Position numbers and translations under genes: made by a program
Assembly: GCA_033980235.1 (NCBI GenBank)
Contig: CM067077.1
Coordinates: forward strand, 3,461,972 to 3,525,971
Reading direction: 5' to 3'
DNA: 64,000 nt
Source: Diadema setosum
Taxonomy: Eukaryota; Echinodermata; Echinoidea; Diadematoida; Diadematidae
The notes under the pieces: model-generated
Database searches by the model: none
What the model was told of the DNA's origin: nothing
The model's input: only the letters and a program-made list of their open reading frames with translations
Shown here: piece after piece, positions 10,438 to 22,327 of the stretch
Layout: each line of letters opens with the position of its first letter
Position numbering within the stretch: position 1 is the first letter of the stretch

Positions 10438-12656
10438 CTGGATGAAAAGTCGAAGTGTTTGAACAGCGGCGATACAGTGAACTAAAACTAAAAACAGAGT
10501 CGAAGTGGGTAGTTATCATTTATACCTTCTTTAATTACTTTGTTGCTCTTTCTTCACCACGTTTATTAATATCAATCCCTCTACTATCCACAAGATGATT
10601 TTTTTTTTCTAAGGCAGAGAGTGGTTTCAATATTCCTAAATACATAGAGGTATACACGCGCAGATCTTTTTTTTAGCAGCTGCTGTGGTTGAAGGTGATG
10701 ATTATTCGTATTCAGGACAGTTGCGATTTCTATGTAATTTACTCACCACATTTAAGAAAAAATGTTATAAGTTAAGGGACTCTAAAAGAAAGAGTTATAA
10801 CATAAATTTCATTGAAAATTACGCATATTAAAGGCAGAAAAATCGAGTGATTTTTTTTTAAGTGATATTGTTAAATCAGTTGAAAGGAGTATTCAATCAA
10901 GTAACTGAATCAGCGAATTGAAAGGCAAGAAAAAAAAATAATCGAGCCTAATTTGAAAAAAACAACAACAAACAAACCCCCAAAAAAAGAACTCTCCCTA
11001 TATCAAGACTGTGTAAACCAGTCATTAGAATAGTGTGCATATAGCACCCATTACCCGATGACACAAAACAAAAATAAAAATAAAACGCATACTTTTCCCC
11101 AGTTGCAGATCGGGGGAGGGGGGGGGGGGGGGCAGCAAGTGCTCCCTCCTCCTTCAATTTCGTGGATGCTTGTCAGCCAATAAAATCAGCCGGAAGTGGC
11201 ACGAAAACCAAAATGTGGCACAGGAGCCGCTGTTACTGTTATTCTTGTCGCCAGAAATGCGTCTTTCATATGTAATACAATATTACATATTTATGTGTTT
11301 TCATGAAGAGTTTAACAAGAAATGGACGTCGTCATACAAAATAAATGCAAATATAGGAAAGACATGCATCAATGCATAATAAATACATTAAATTTCATGA
11401 TTGTGTTGATGATAATAGGACCACAACATCACCGTACTAATTTGAATTCTCAAAATGTTACATACACTGTAGATAGCTCCGAAACGAATTTAAATGCTGG
11501 AAATTAACCAACTCTCCCTATATTGAAGTACTTTCTACGACTACAGACGTTAGAAGTTTAGATGCATTGATCTGTAAATAAACAAACATGTCGGAAAAAG
11601 GAACCATTTTTCCCCCAACATTTTTGTTAAGTTTTAATTTTTTTTCTCTATCAACAATGTAAAGGTTGTTGTTGTTATTTTAAAGATCGAAAGAAGAGAG
11701 AGAGAGAGAAATGGGGCCCTATACAAATAATTTGCCCCAGACAGCACTTATAACATAAAACAAACATTATAGATCTTAAAGAGATATAAACAAGAATATT
11801 AAATGCATACCAAGTCTCCTCGAGGGAGCTCATATCGTCTCCATGAGGGAGCTCATGTTGTCTCCACAAAGGAGCTCATAAAGTCTCCACGAGGGAGCTC
11901 ATATTGTCTCCATAAAGGAGCTCATTACGTCTCCACGAGGGAGCTCATATGATATTGATGAATACCTCATATTCTTCAGACAAACTCGAATAACTACACA
12001 ATACACACGCTCGTGTACCGCACACTAACTCATCCACGTGCACACACTCAACCACATACATGTAAAGGTGCCATGATATTTATTTACTATTCCCGTGCAA
12101 GGTAACAAGGATTCGATAAAAACTTTCACACAACCAAACGGTCAAACTATCAAGAGGTTTAACCGATCTTTTTTTCAGGTGCGACTGTGTCACAGTACAA
12201 TATATCCAAATATACAACCATTTAGCCTGTCACGAGTAATCATTGTAGTGGTGACGTTTTCTGTAGTATATTTGAGAGTCACTGTTGACCGCATTTACTG
12301 ATGTCCGATGTGTTGGATAACAAAAATAGCGTAAGGTCTTTACTCGTGCAATTTTACAAGATATCGCTCTCGGTGAAAGTTGAGGCGCACTATTCCGGTT
12401 GACTTCGCCTTGTTGAATATACTAGTGGTGCGCTTCATCTTTCACTGCGTTCGAAATCTTGTTACAATCCCACTCGTGATCGTTCTCTTTTTGTTTACTG
12501 TACATCTGCAATTTATAAAATATCCAGGGATCACCTATGAATGTGGTATACAAATACCTCATCAAAAACGATATCGAGAGGGCTTGCTGAACACCATGAC
12601 TTTTTTTTAAAAGTTTGATAAAAGCGTACAATGATGCGGGTTTCATGTGAACTTAC
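10438..12656 (-). other. NLR intron between the 362-nt and penultimate exons
   Basis: Contains homopolymer tracts (poly-G near 11112-11132), a tandem repeat at 11815-11952 listed separately, and AT-rich filler. I see no coding exon in it. Confidence 0.45.
11815..11952. repeat. Tandem repeat, about 26-bp unit, five copies
   Basis: The unit is close to GTCTCCACGAGGGAGCTCAT followed by a variable ATNTT/AAA spacer. Alternating copies read CACGAGGGAGC and CATAAAGGAGC. Five GAGCTCAT cores are visible. It is a non-coding minisatellite inside an NLR intron. Confidence 0.75.
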
Positions 12657-13018
12657 GAAGCATTCTTGAGATGAGGGTAACATCTCACAGATCTGATCAA
12701 CTCCTTAGCTCCTTCATTGAATACATATGCATCTGTTATAGACAGTCCGGTTACTGTAGGAGGTGCAAGTAAGGACTGGCGTAATTGACCGTCCTTTAAA
12801 AATTTCGTCATGTCGCCCCGTAGGTCGAGCTCCACATTGTGAGGAAAAAGTGGCCACGCCTTGTCAGTGTTCAGGAAAGAATAAGACTTGAAACTTAGTA
12901 TCCATACAGACACTTTCTTCACATTGGGGCAAAGGGAGGGCACATTTAATTGCCTGAGAAGTGGGACAGAGTTGCCTTCTACACAAAGATGGGTGATGGG
13001 ACTCCTCACGAAGCCATT
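12657..13018 (-). CDS. NLR exon: C-terminal LRR-like region
   Basis: Acceptor TTGATCTTTCTACAG leads into NGFVRSPITHLCVEGNSVPL, a region of repeating hydrophobic positions (LCPNVKKVSVWILSFKSY, VELDLRGDM, VTGLSITDAYVFNEGAKEL) and the end RCYPHLKNAS. Spacing of Leu/Val resembles divergent LRR or an LRR cap, but no exact consensus is met. The phase is 0 at entry. At the 3' end a consensus donor GTAAGT overlaps an in-frame TAA (TC|GTAAGT). If the intron is spliced, the protein continues at 10437. If it is retained, the protein ends two residues later, so both isoforms are possible. Confidence 0.72.
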
Positions 13019-13220
13019 CTGTAGAAAGATCAACAAAAAAGATGAGAATATAGTCCATACCGCAGTATTAGTCATAGATCTTGTGACGAGATGACAGCTC
13101 ATCAAAATAATTCACTCCATTTTTCATTTATAGAAAATATTGTCAATACTATATGTAAAACACGAAGGAGAATATATAGGATACATGCAAATATATGTTC
13201 ATAGGCCCATATCTATATTT

Positions 13221-13450
13221 GAAGAGTTTGTTCGCAAAAACCGATAAGTCCATTTTTGAAGATTTTGAAGTACGGTCTGTGTCATAAAGTACAAAATAAT
13301 ACCTTTTAAATGATATATTGGTCACTACATATAAAGGTACATTTTTGAAGTTATGGTCAAAAGAAGCAGATTTTTTTTTTCTTGACCTTTAATCGCAAAT
13401 ATCTCCATTTGGCAAATATGAACTCATCGGTTTTTGCGAACAAACTCTTC
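13221..13450. mobile_element. MITE with 28-bp inverted termini, copy 1
   Basis: Termini are GAAGAGTTTGTTCGCAAAAA followed by CCGATAAG, and the exact complement of GAAGAGTTTGTTCGCAAAAA at the right. The body carries CAAAAATGTACCTTTATATG and ACCTTTTAAATGATATATTG in complement. The copy at 16005-16252 is the same element in the opposite orientation. There is no ORF. The target duplication is unclear. Confidence 0.8.
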
Positions 13451-15087
13451 ATATAATCTAAAAAAAAAAAAAACATTTTTCATTGGCACAAAAAAATAAA
13501 CACTTCCAATAATTCGTGCCAGAGAAAAGTTAGCTATACTCTGTTCTTGTCTGCACCTCAAGCTAACATCACACACAATGATTAACTTTATTCATAGTGC
13601 TCCATTAGGTATGGGGACATAAAGCGAATTCCAACTATCATTCATAGCGATAGTCATTTTCACCATCACAAGGGCATTTTTAATCATCATCCTCTCATTT
13701 TTTTTTATCAATCCGGCTTAAAACCTTATTGTTCCAAAGAGTCAAATGTGCATGATTTCACACACTTGCTAATGGTTTAGATATCAATGTGGCGAGCAGA
13801 GGGTTATTACCCCGCTCGCTCGCTTTTCTAAATGCCAAAACGACATTTTATACAAATGCATCAATGATAAAGAAAGGTTTGTCTAAGTCACGTTCAACTC
13901 AGAGACAACACTATATTTTGGCTTGCTTGATTCCCTCCCCCACTTTTACTTTTATCGCATGCTTTATCATAACGAACAAGTAATTAAAAAGTATATTACT
14001 TCATATGAAGCAAAATTATATCGTGTTAAATCTGAACAGAACAAAAAGCTTTGTCTAAAATTGAACACGAAATAACATTTTGAATATGATTAATTTCCAT
14101 TTCTTTCAACAGGATTTAAAAAAATCGTCTAACCTACGAAGCGGAGTACTATTTTCGCAATCAAAACAAACATTATTCCGTCGCTCAATATACCGAAAAC
14201 TGTTAAAACTATTCTGCTTTGAGTGATCGTGAATATAAATTTGCCTTTAAGAAATATTATGAATGAAAATCATGAGGAACCACATTGTGTTTTAACTGAA
14301 TAAAAGTTTAATATTTGTATTACAAGGAAGATATGTGGGCCATTTCATTATCTATTCATATGAGAGTTGAGTGCGCATTAGATTCTGCAAATACCTCTCC
14401 TTTCTATTTCACTGTTGAAAACTTATCATCATTTTTATCCAGAAAAGTGTTGTGACAGGTGAACAGGTAAATTTTCCTGATCTGCAATAGCAATTCATAC
14501 GGAAGTGGAATAGAATGGAACAAACCTCATGCTCAGCTTCTTCCTTGTCGTCTGGACGATGTGACGTGGAAAGCTGAAGTTCAGAGAATAGAATACAAGT
14601 TATCTAAATAATCACACTTAAAAATGTATCCAGGACAGGGCACTTGTACCAGAAAGATCTGCACAATCAAAATCAGTTGATAATGTTTGAATATCTCACA
14701 AAAAGAACAACGTTTTTATGGGGGAGGGGTACGGATGAGAAAGAAGGGGAAAGAAACAGAGGAGACGACGAATAGCTTCCGAGAGGGATACAAAGTCCAA
14801 CATCTTGTGAAATTAGCAGCAAAATAAAAATAAGAAAAAGCTAAGATAATCAAAATGTCAGTCGTCATTTTTGGTATAAAACTCTCAAATGTGAACCCAT
14901 CAACAAGGGTGGATACGCAGTGATATACGGCATTTCCGTATCTTTCTCTCTCTCTCTCTCTCTCTCTCCATTTATCTATCTACGTATCTATCTTATCTCT
15001 CTGCCTTTTCAGGACATTCAAATATTGGTTTATACAAAATTCAAAAGAAACAAAAAAAAATTAAGCCATGTAGGTATCATTTTTTTT
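13451..15087 (-). other. NLR intron, no exon seen
   Basis: This AT-rich intron sequence lies between the 96-nt LRR exon (15.6 kb) and the 362-nt exon. A (TC)n microsatellite sits near 14943-14970. I see no supported coding sequence; the open frame 13789-13983 has no motif. Confidence 0.4.
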
Positions 15088-15091
15088 TTAA

Positions 15092-15448
15092 AGGGGAAGG
15101 CTAGTAACTGATCAGTGGGAATCAGTGGAAATGCTGGAAGATGATTGTTCCAATCCTTATGGGATTCATTCAAGAGTACATTGTATATCTATTGTTGTGT
15201 GAAAAAGATTTGCTTCAGAATGGTCGCATATTCAAGTAATGTGCAGTTTAATGCCCCGTCACTGACCAGGGACGCTTACCTGGAAACATTAAACTGCACA
15301 TTACTTGAATATGAGACCATTCTGAAGCAAATAATTTTCACACAACAATAGATATATAATGTACTCTTGAATGAATCCCATAAGGATTGGAACAATCATC
15401 TCCCAGCATTTCCACTGATTCCCACTGATCAGTTACTAGCCTTCCCCT
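15092..15448. mobile_element. piggyBac-like palindromic MITE with TTAA duplication
   Basis: The element starts AGGGGAAGGCTAGTAACTGA and ends with the complement of that string. TTAA lies at 15088-15091 and 15449-15452, the piggyBac target signature. The two arms of about 170 bp are nearly perfect complements around a short centre near 15260-15290, so the whole element can fold into one hairpin. It has no ORF. It lies 120 bp from the NLR exon at 15572-15667, within the intron. Confidence 0.85.
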
Positions 15449-15571
15449 TTAATACGACATGGCGTTTCAGTGACATTGACGGTATGTCCAACGAATATTG
15501 CACCACAGAACGATAGTATCATCTCTGCCAAAAACAAAGCCCATTTTTGCGTGAAATTTCTTCCAACTCAC

Positions 15572-15667
15572 CTTATTCTGCATCAGAGTAAGCGAACTCA
15601 GACAGGGTAGTTTCAAAATGGATTGAAGAATACTTTCTGATAATGTACCTCCCCACAGTTCCAACCG
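15572..15667 (-). CDS. NLR exon: single LRR, 96 nt
   Basis: The exon reads RLELWGGTLSESILQSIL then KLPCLSSLTLMQNK, one leucine-rich repeat of about 28 residues. It is followed by a consensus donor GTGAGT. The acceptor is TCACTAGATCCAG, with a weak polypyrimidine tract. Both borders are phase 0, so it joins cleanly to the exons at 20251-20418 and 12657-13018. Its sequence differs from the 168-nt cassettes and probably marks the shift to the C-terminal LRR cap. Confidence 0.78.
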
Positions 15668-15745
15668 CTGGATCTAGTGATCCCAAATGAAACACATTCG
15701 TTGGAGTACTGAGTTTAGAAGTCAGGGTCATTGCATGTACAATCA

Positions 15746-15916
15746 CATGGGCGGATCCAGAAATACCGTAAAGGGGGGGGGGGGTCCTTTAAAGAATTAA
15801 AGGGAGGGCGCACGCTCCTTCCACTTTTTCTTTTTCTTTTGTTTCGTTTTAACAAAACAATAACAAAATAAAGGGCGGGTGCGCACCCGCTGTGCCCCCT
15901 TCTGGATCCACCACTG
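15746..15916. mobile_element. Short inverted-repeat element (CAGTGG-GGATCCAGAA ends)
   Basis: The left end reads CATGGGCGGATCCAGAA and the complement of the right end reads CAGTGGTGGATCCAGAA. The interior is poly-G, AAAG and pyrimidine tracts with GGGTGCGCACCC. CAGTGGCGGATCCAG-type ends are common in hAT-like MITEs, but no clear 8-bp duplication is seen here. Confidence 0.5.
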
Positions 15917-16004
15917 AGTCATGGTCTAATGTTATCATTACATAGAAGTAACTACTATACATTGTAATCCATTGGGATTCCACAGGCAATTGAAGAGTTT
16001 AATT

Positions 16005-16252
16005 GAAGAGTTTGTTCGCAAAAACCAATAAGTATACAAATCTGCCATATAGAGATATTTGCGATTAAAGGCCAAGAAAAATAAAGAGAATAATAAGAAA
16101 AATATTGCTTCTTTTGACCATAACGTCAAAAATGTACCTTTATATGTAATGACCAACATATCATTTAAAAGGTATTATTTTGTACTTTATGACAGAGACC
16201 GTACTTCAAAATCTTCAAAAATCGACTTATCGGTTTTTGCGAACAAACTCTT
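16005..16252. mobile_element. MITE with inverted termini, copy 2 (inverted relative to 13221-13450)
   Basis: The left end is GAAGAGTTTGTTCGCAAAAA and the right end is its complement without the last base. Body strings such as AAAAATGTACCTTTATATGT and TTTGTACTTTATGACAGAGA match the complement of copy 1. AATT on both sides (16001-16004 and 16253-16256 with one-base slippage) may be the target duplication. Confidence 0.78.
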
Positions 16253-16718
16253 AATTACATCTTACATTTCAGTAATGTCCTTGATTGTCCAGTATTTTCC
16301 TTATCTTTAGTAGAATTCTGTAAAAGGCTTGATATTTACCGTGTTTCATTTGAGGACTCTATGTTGACAAATAAAGTGACTCGAGGGAAAGGGTTGACCT
16401 CACAGTGCGTTTTGGTTTGTTTGTTTGTTTTTTTTGTTTGTTTGGTTGTTTTTTTTTTACGAACAATTGAATATTTGCAGTCAAAGATAATTATTCAAGT
16501 GAAAATAGCGCAATAACAATTAAAAAATAAATATCGATGCCTTCACTTTGATAATATGTGTTGGCTCTTCATAACAGACACTAATTCATCCTATACTAAA
16601 TACTGTTGTACAGTCATGACAATGACAGCCTTCAAGGCATTTTTCAACATGCACCAAATGTTAATGGAAGAAGATAAGGGGGAGGACTGAGGACTGAGGA
16701 CTGAGGACTGAAAAAGTG

Positions 16719-16762
16719 AAAAGAGTACACTTTGTAGTTTGCTCTACAAAGTGTACTCTTTT
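16719..16762. repeat. Perfect 19-bp hairpin after a GAGGACT tandem repeat
   Basis: AAAAGAGTACACTTTGTAG (16719-16737) and its exact complement (16744-16762) flank the 6-nt loop TTTGCT. Immediately upstream, GAGGACT is repeated four times (16682-16710). This lies in an NLR intron; no function is assigned. Confidence 0.8.
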
Positions 16763-16927
16763 CTTCGGACCTACTCAGGAAGTGACATTAGACTGCTAGA
16801 TAACTAAAGAAATTCGACTCTTATCGAAAGGGATAGTACAGCAAAGGTTGCGATGGGGTTGAGGTTTTCAACATTTTTTGGATGATGAGAAACATCTTCT
16901 GACATATTATAGAGCATATAATACTAC

Positions 16928-17103
16928 GAGGAATTCAAAGTTTATTTGCTCAAAAAATGGTTTTGAAATAGCTTTGAAACGCAAAATAGAGCAATCCTTA
17001 TAAAAGGGGGACCCACCTTTTATGCGAATCGTATTGTTTTACATTGTTCTTGGATATCTCAGCATTTTAAACTAATCTTTAGCAAATAAACTTTGAATTC
17101 CTC
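16928..17103. repeat. Inverted repeat, 23-bp perfect arms
   Basis: GAGGAATTCAAAGTTTATTT plus GCT at 16928-16950 is the exact complement of 17081-17103, with a 130-bp spacer. This probably belongs to a MITE whose outer ends I cannot place. Confidence 0.65.
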
Positions 17104-18083
17104 TTAAATTTGTATGCTTTTTTAACATTTCGTAAATTGGTTGCTGAGTATCTCATAAAGAGTTAAAAGCTGAATTTTCACGTCAACCAATAACGTACCA
17201 CCCAATGAACTTGGGTGTATCTGCTTGTAACACGATTATTAATTTATCTGGCCGTCATAAACTCAAAGCTATATTCACATACATTTTGGTGAAGCTCCTT
17301 GATCTTGACCACAACCCGAAATTGGAAATTTGCCCCTCTCGGCGCATAGGTATTTTCAAATTATTACTTGAGCTCTTACACCAAATGTTGTTAGCGCGTA
17401 ACTGATCCGTGTTAGAATGAGAATGCATGGCCAAAAAAAAAATCATATTACAACTTTTTTGATGACTTTTGTGCTTGACCTTTGATGTCTCATTCTCGTC
17501 GTATTATAAAGGTTGCTTTGAAAAGAATACTGTCGAGGCCATGACTTCATTGCCTTGTCTCGTCCGAATTACATAACTGTCACTGACAGCAATATGTCGT
17601 GACACCTCTTTGGACTACTTCAATACACATTCGCTCTCGGATCACTGCGTTGTAAGTGTTGGTTGTTTTTTTTTTTTTTTTTTTTTGGGGGGGGGGGGGG
17701 AATTGGACGTGCATTGGACATGTCATTTATGGAAATCAGAAAAGGGGAAAGTAAAAACCCTCCCTTCTGGCGATATTGCGCTGACGGCGAAAATAAATAC
17801 TGTGTGAAGCCTGTTTCAACAGACTTTATCGCGACAACGTCGCGACAACGTCCGAAGAACAAAATTCCTCGCCTCGGGCAATAAAGCAGCAGGAAAGAGC
17901 GAGGGGTACCGTTTTAAGAGACACACACTGAAAACCTCCTCCGGGTGAATTTCCAAGAAAGGGGTGTGTCCACTGGTGCGACTACCCCGCCCACTGTCCA
18001 GCGCTGCTATTTGTTCTAGAAATATTCACATCTAGGTAGGCAATCGTGATAGTAAAGACTAGAAATGTCGCTTTGGCGACTGG

Positions 18084-19374
18084 TATGCCTCCGCCATAAT
18101 GCATGATTTTCCCAATAGGTCTAGATAGTACATGTGGACACTGTGTGATTACATTTTCACAAAATTGGCAAAATATTGGAATGACAAGTTCGTCACAAAT
18201 GTGTTGAATGTTCACCTTCCTTGACGTAGGTTTAATTGGATGAATAGGAGAGCATGTACAATGTATCTAGGGATTTAAGGACTTTAACTTGACTTTGACC
18301 CATTCATACATTTAGGCACTGAGTAATTTTCAAGATACAGGTGTGGAGAAAAAGTGCAATTTCTGAATTGAATAGTAAATTGTTACCATTTTCATCTGGC
18401 CCTTGACCCTAAAATTCATAAGATAATTACTTTCAGGTAGAACATGCATAATATGTACTAAGTTTCAAGGTAACTTGAGCCACTTCCGAGATATGGAGGA
18501 AAAAGTTAGTTCAGCACTTTCACTTGATCTTTGACCTTTTGACCTTTGAGGCAAAAAGAGAGAGAAAAAAAAAACTTTCCAGAGAATTTCTATTAGGTTA
18601 CACACGCATACACCAAGTGTAAAAAAATAACCCTGCTGGCATTGCATAAATATGAGGGTAATAGTAACATTTTGAAGTCTTGCACTTGACCTTTGACCCC
18701 TGACCTTTGACCCCATGAACCCTACATTCTCTAGATAATCACTTCCAGTCAGTACATGTATATACTATGTTCCATGAAGATACCTTGAACAATTTTCCAA
18801 GGTACAGAGAAACAAAAAGAAGTTTTAATATTTTTACTTGACCTTTTGACCTTTGACCTTTGACCTCATGACCCAAACTGTCACCAGAGAATCTTAAATG
18901 GGTAATACATGTGTACACTAAGTTTCAAGAAAATCTCTTCAGGCATTCAATAGATATGGTGGAAATAGTGAAATTTTATGTATTTGACCCTGACCTTTTG
19001 ACCTTTGACCTTTGACCTCATGACCCAAACTTTCACCAGAGAATCTTAATTAGGTAAAACATGTATACACTAAGTTTCAAGAAAATATCTTCAGGCATTC
19101 AATAGATATGGTGGAAATAGTGAAATTTTATGTATTTGACCTTGACCTTTTGACCTTTGACCTTGAGCATGTGCACCCAAAAGTTGATAGGCACAACTTC
19201 ACCCCCTAATACACATACATGCCAAGTTTCATTAGGATACCTCAACAGGTTTCGATAGTTACCTTGTCCACAAAATTCATTACGGACGGACGGACGGACG
19301 GAAGGACGGACGGACGGACGGACGGACAACCCGAAAACATAATGCCTCCGGCACCACTTCGTGGCGGAGGCATA
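18084..19374. mobile_element. Repeat element with TATGCCTCCGCCA ends and TGACCTTTGACC arrays
   Basis: TATGCCTCCGCCA at 18084-18096 is the complement of 19362-19374. Between them lie six or seven degenerate units of about 150 bp, each with TTTGACCTTTGACC, ACCAGAGAATCTTAA, a variable TAC-ACATGTATACA block and CTAAGTTTCAAG. A (GGAC)n array at 19287-19327 and a hairpin GCCTCCGGCACCACTTCGT precede the right end. I see no ORF with a recognisable domain. Non-autonomous elements of this style are widespread in marine invertebrate genomes; the superfamily is not determined. Confidence 0.65.
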
Positions 19375-20250
19375 AAAATGTGGTTAGAATCACTGATCTC
19401 ATCTACGTAGATGCGAGATCAGTGGTTGCAATATATGCGCGTGATCGGTGCGCGGGGTGTCAATCATTCTCTGTCTGCAATGCTGCGCATGCGTGTTTTT
19501 TGTTTCAAAGGAATGTTTCCCCCGGTTGAGATCTACTAGAAGGGTTCAAGGGTTATAGAAAAGTTTCCAAGACAACGTCCGAGCAACATTTTGCGAAAAC
19601 CCTTTTAACAAAAAACAAACAAACAAACAAACAAAAAACCCGAAACAAAACAAAAAATTACCCGGACGCTATCTGGGGCATAGTGACAAAATGTAGCTTA
19701 GGATTTTCAAGGTTTCGCATGGAGCGATTACTCTTGGCGCTTGGTGCGGACTGTGAGGCAGTGACCGAATTGCCAGATGTTCCATGTCGATATAGTTATT
19801 CAGTGCAGACTTGCAACATTGACGGAGGATTCAAAATAATGCGAAATGTTTTAGCAAGATTAGGAACAGAGTAAGGACATGATCCATTCTTATCATAATC
19901 AAATGCATACTTCTTGAAATTATTCACTTCTCATTTAAAAGAGGAACAATAATAAAACGTACAAAATTAATTCTTCCAGATTAGTGAAAACCCGCTGTCA
20001 ACTCTAGGGGCCATTACATCATCGCCTTATCTCTTTATGTGATTATCATTGATATCAACCTGATATGAAAACACGAAAATCTAACATCATGTATTTCATA
20101 ATGAAAAGATTTCACTCCTTTCTCGGGGCACGACAATGTGAGCATTTTTTTTTTTTTTTTTTTTTTTGCTTGATTTAATTGCAGTAAACTTTTATGTGCA
20201 TTGGAGTTCCTCCTATAATGAAATCATACAATGCAAAGACAAAATAAGAC
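19375..20250 (-). other. NLR intron between the 20.3-kb and 15.6-kb exons (distal part)
   Basis: No exon is seen. A poly-T tract lies at about 20145-20168 and an (AAAC)n tract near 19611-19640. The open frame 19683-19874 on the plus strand lacks a motif. Confidence 0.35.
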
Positions 20251-20418
20251 CTTTGCTCCTGACGCTAAATCGGCAAGGGTCAGATAGAAATCGTCTGTTG
20301 TGCCGACATCATCTAGCTTCAAAGTCTGAAGGTTTGGCATAGTACAGACGCTCTTGGCGTAGGCCATCGACGCAGAAGTCGAGAGTTCAGGTCCTTTATT
20401 GTGGCGTATTGATTCCAG
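20251..20418 (-). CDS. NLR LRR cassette 9 (168 nt)
   Basis: This cassette starts LESIRHNKGPELSTSASMAY and ends TTDDFYLTLADLASGAK, two LRR repeats in 56 residues. The acceptor GCTGCATAG is shared with several sister cassettes. The donor is AAG|GTCTTA, weaker than the GTATCT of the others, so the exon could be skipped or inefficiently spliced. Skipping keeps the frame. Intron sequence on both sides (GACAAAATAAGA and CTATGCAGCATAG on the plus strand) is shared with cassettes 7 and 8, so the duplication included intron. Confidence 0.85.
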
Positions 20419-20968
20419 CTATGCAGCATAGTAAGGAAATGGAAAATAATATGGAATACTATGTAGAGACTATACGGTGATATGGAAAATATAATAACTC
20501 ATTCTTTTAATCCCCCATTCCCAAGACAAGACAAAACAAAACAAAACAAAACAAAACAAAGGACAAATCACACATCATGCGTATTTGTTATTTAAATCTA
20601 AGAAGTGACAATGAATGAATGTTAGTAAGACCGTTAATATGAACGTAATAGAATACTGACGTAATAGAGTACAGATGAATACGTTCTCTTGTGTATGGAT
20701 GGAATGTTTTTTGATAGAATTGACATTTTAAGGACATGAAATAATTCCTCTCATTTAATCTGCATTTTGTGATCGTCACTTTTATTAATGTAGCATGAAA
20801 GAAAAAAAAGTCGAGTTTACCTTTTTGTTCTGATTTAATGTAAACACTGATAAATGTCGCGGATCACTAACCTAGCTGATTTTAATCATTACTATCTGAA
20901 ATTGGTTATAATGTTGTGCTCTTCTTTCAACCCTGGTAAGATTAAAAAGGAAAGACAAAATAAGATAC

Positions 20969-21136
20969 CCGTGCTCCTGACGCTGAATCGGCAAGGGCAA
21001 GAAAGAAATCGTCTGTTAGGCTGACATCAACCAGGTTCAGAGTCTGAAGGTGTGGCATTGTACAGACACTCTGGGCGTAGGCTGTTGATGCAGAGGCCGA
21101 GATTCCGGGTCCTTTAGTGTGACTTATTGATAATAG
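20969..21136 (-). CDS. NLR LRR cassette 8 (168 nt)
   Basis: Reads LLSISHTKGPGISASASTAY, AQSVCTMPHLQTLNLVDV and SLTDDFFLALADSASGAR. The acceptor is GCTGCATAG and the donor GG|GTATCT. Both borders are phase 0. The Lys of the common YAKSVC string is Gln here. Confidence 0.88.
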
Positions 21137-21856
21137 CTATGCAGCATATAGTGCAAGGATGAACAAAAGGCGAGTAAAGTACAAGAATTAATAAAATGAT
21201 ATGAAATGTTATAGACAGACTGTATGGTGGAGTGGGGAAATGATTATAATAACTCATATTTTTTTCTCATCCCCCATCCCCCAAGCAGTACACACACACA
21301 AAAGACTTCACACACCATGTTATCACAAGATTTTTGTCACTGTTGGCATGTGAGCTTTCATCAACACTCTTCTTTATAAAACTGTCTGCGCAAGCATAGT
21401 CATATTCTTATAAATTCTGAACGGGAAAATTTGTTTCTCTGGCTCATTCATTACTACAAATTTCATTGTGCTGATCTTTGATATCAAAGGAACAGTAAAT
21501 AAATAAGCTTATTCCTTGGAAGGCAGAAGAATACGAAAAATATTCATGAATATGATCTCTGATGTAAGTTGCCTAACCAGTTTTTGTTGTTTTGCTATAA
21601 AAATAAGATTTTAAGACAATGACATCATAATCATCCAACTTGCATACTGTCACTGTCACTGTTATCAGTGTGTCGTGTAAAAAGAGAAAAAGAAAAAAAG
21701 CCTTCTAGTCTTTATTAATTATTGATTCAACTTCATGGTTTATTCACTCTTTTGTGTCGTTGCATCTATTATAATCGCACATAAGTCGCACATATAGGCC
21801 GACATTGTACTCTTCATTAAATGGAAGAGAGATTGAGCTAAGACAAAATAAGATAC

Positions 21857-22024
21857 CGTAGATCCTGACGCTGAATCGGCGAGGGCAATAAAGAAATCGT
21901 CTGCTGTGCTGACATTCTCAATCATCAGAGTTTGAAGGCTCGGCATTGTGCAGACGCTCTTGGCGTACCCCATCGATGCAGAAGCCGAGAGTGCAGGTCC
22001 TTTAATATGACTTATGTATTCCAG
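21857..22024 (-). CDS. NLR LRR cassette 7 (168 nt)
   Basis: Reads LEYISHIKGPALSASASMGY, AKSVCTMPSLQTLMIENV and STADDFFIALADSASGST. The final residues GST replace GAK/GAR of the other cassettes. Acceptor GCTGCATAG, donor ACG|GTATCT. It is the first cassette after the long intron that holds the Gmr1 element. Confidence 0.88.
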
Positions 22025-22291
22025 CTATGCAGCATAGCAAGAGGTGTAATATAAAATCAAGTGATAAAGTGAGAACACATAACGAAGTGGGAAATATATA
22101 AGAACTCATCTCTATTCATTTCCTCGTCTTCTCTCTCCCCCCCCCCCCCACACACACTCACACACACAATGCAACAAGATTTATCCATGTTGTCGTGTAA
22201 CTTTTCACTAAAAAGTTTCGTTAATAGTCTTAATGTACATGGGCGTCACCAGGGGGGGTGCGTTGGGTGCGAACGCACCCCCCTTCAGATC

Positions 22292-22327
<36 letters not shown>

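Noticed and set aside
17610..17884. Open frames around 17.6-17.9 kb on both strands
   Set aside because: They run through a poly-T/poly-G tract and have no motif or splice sites.
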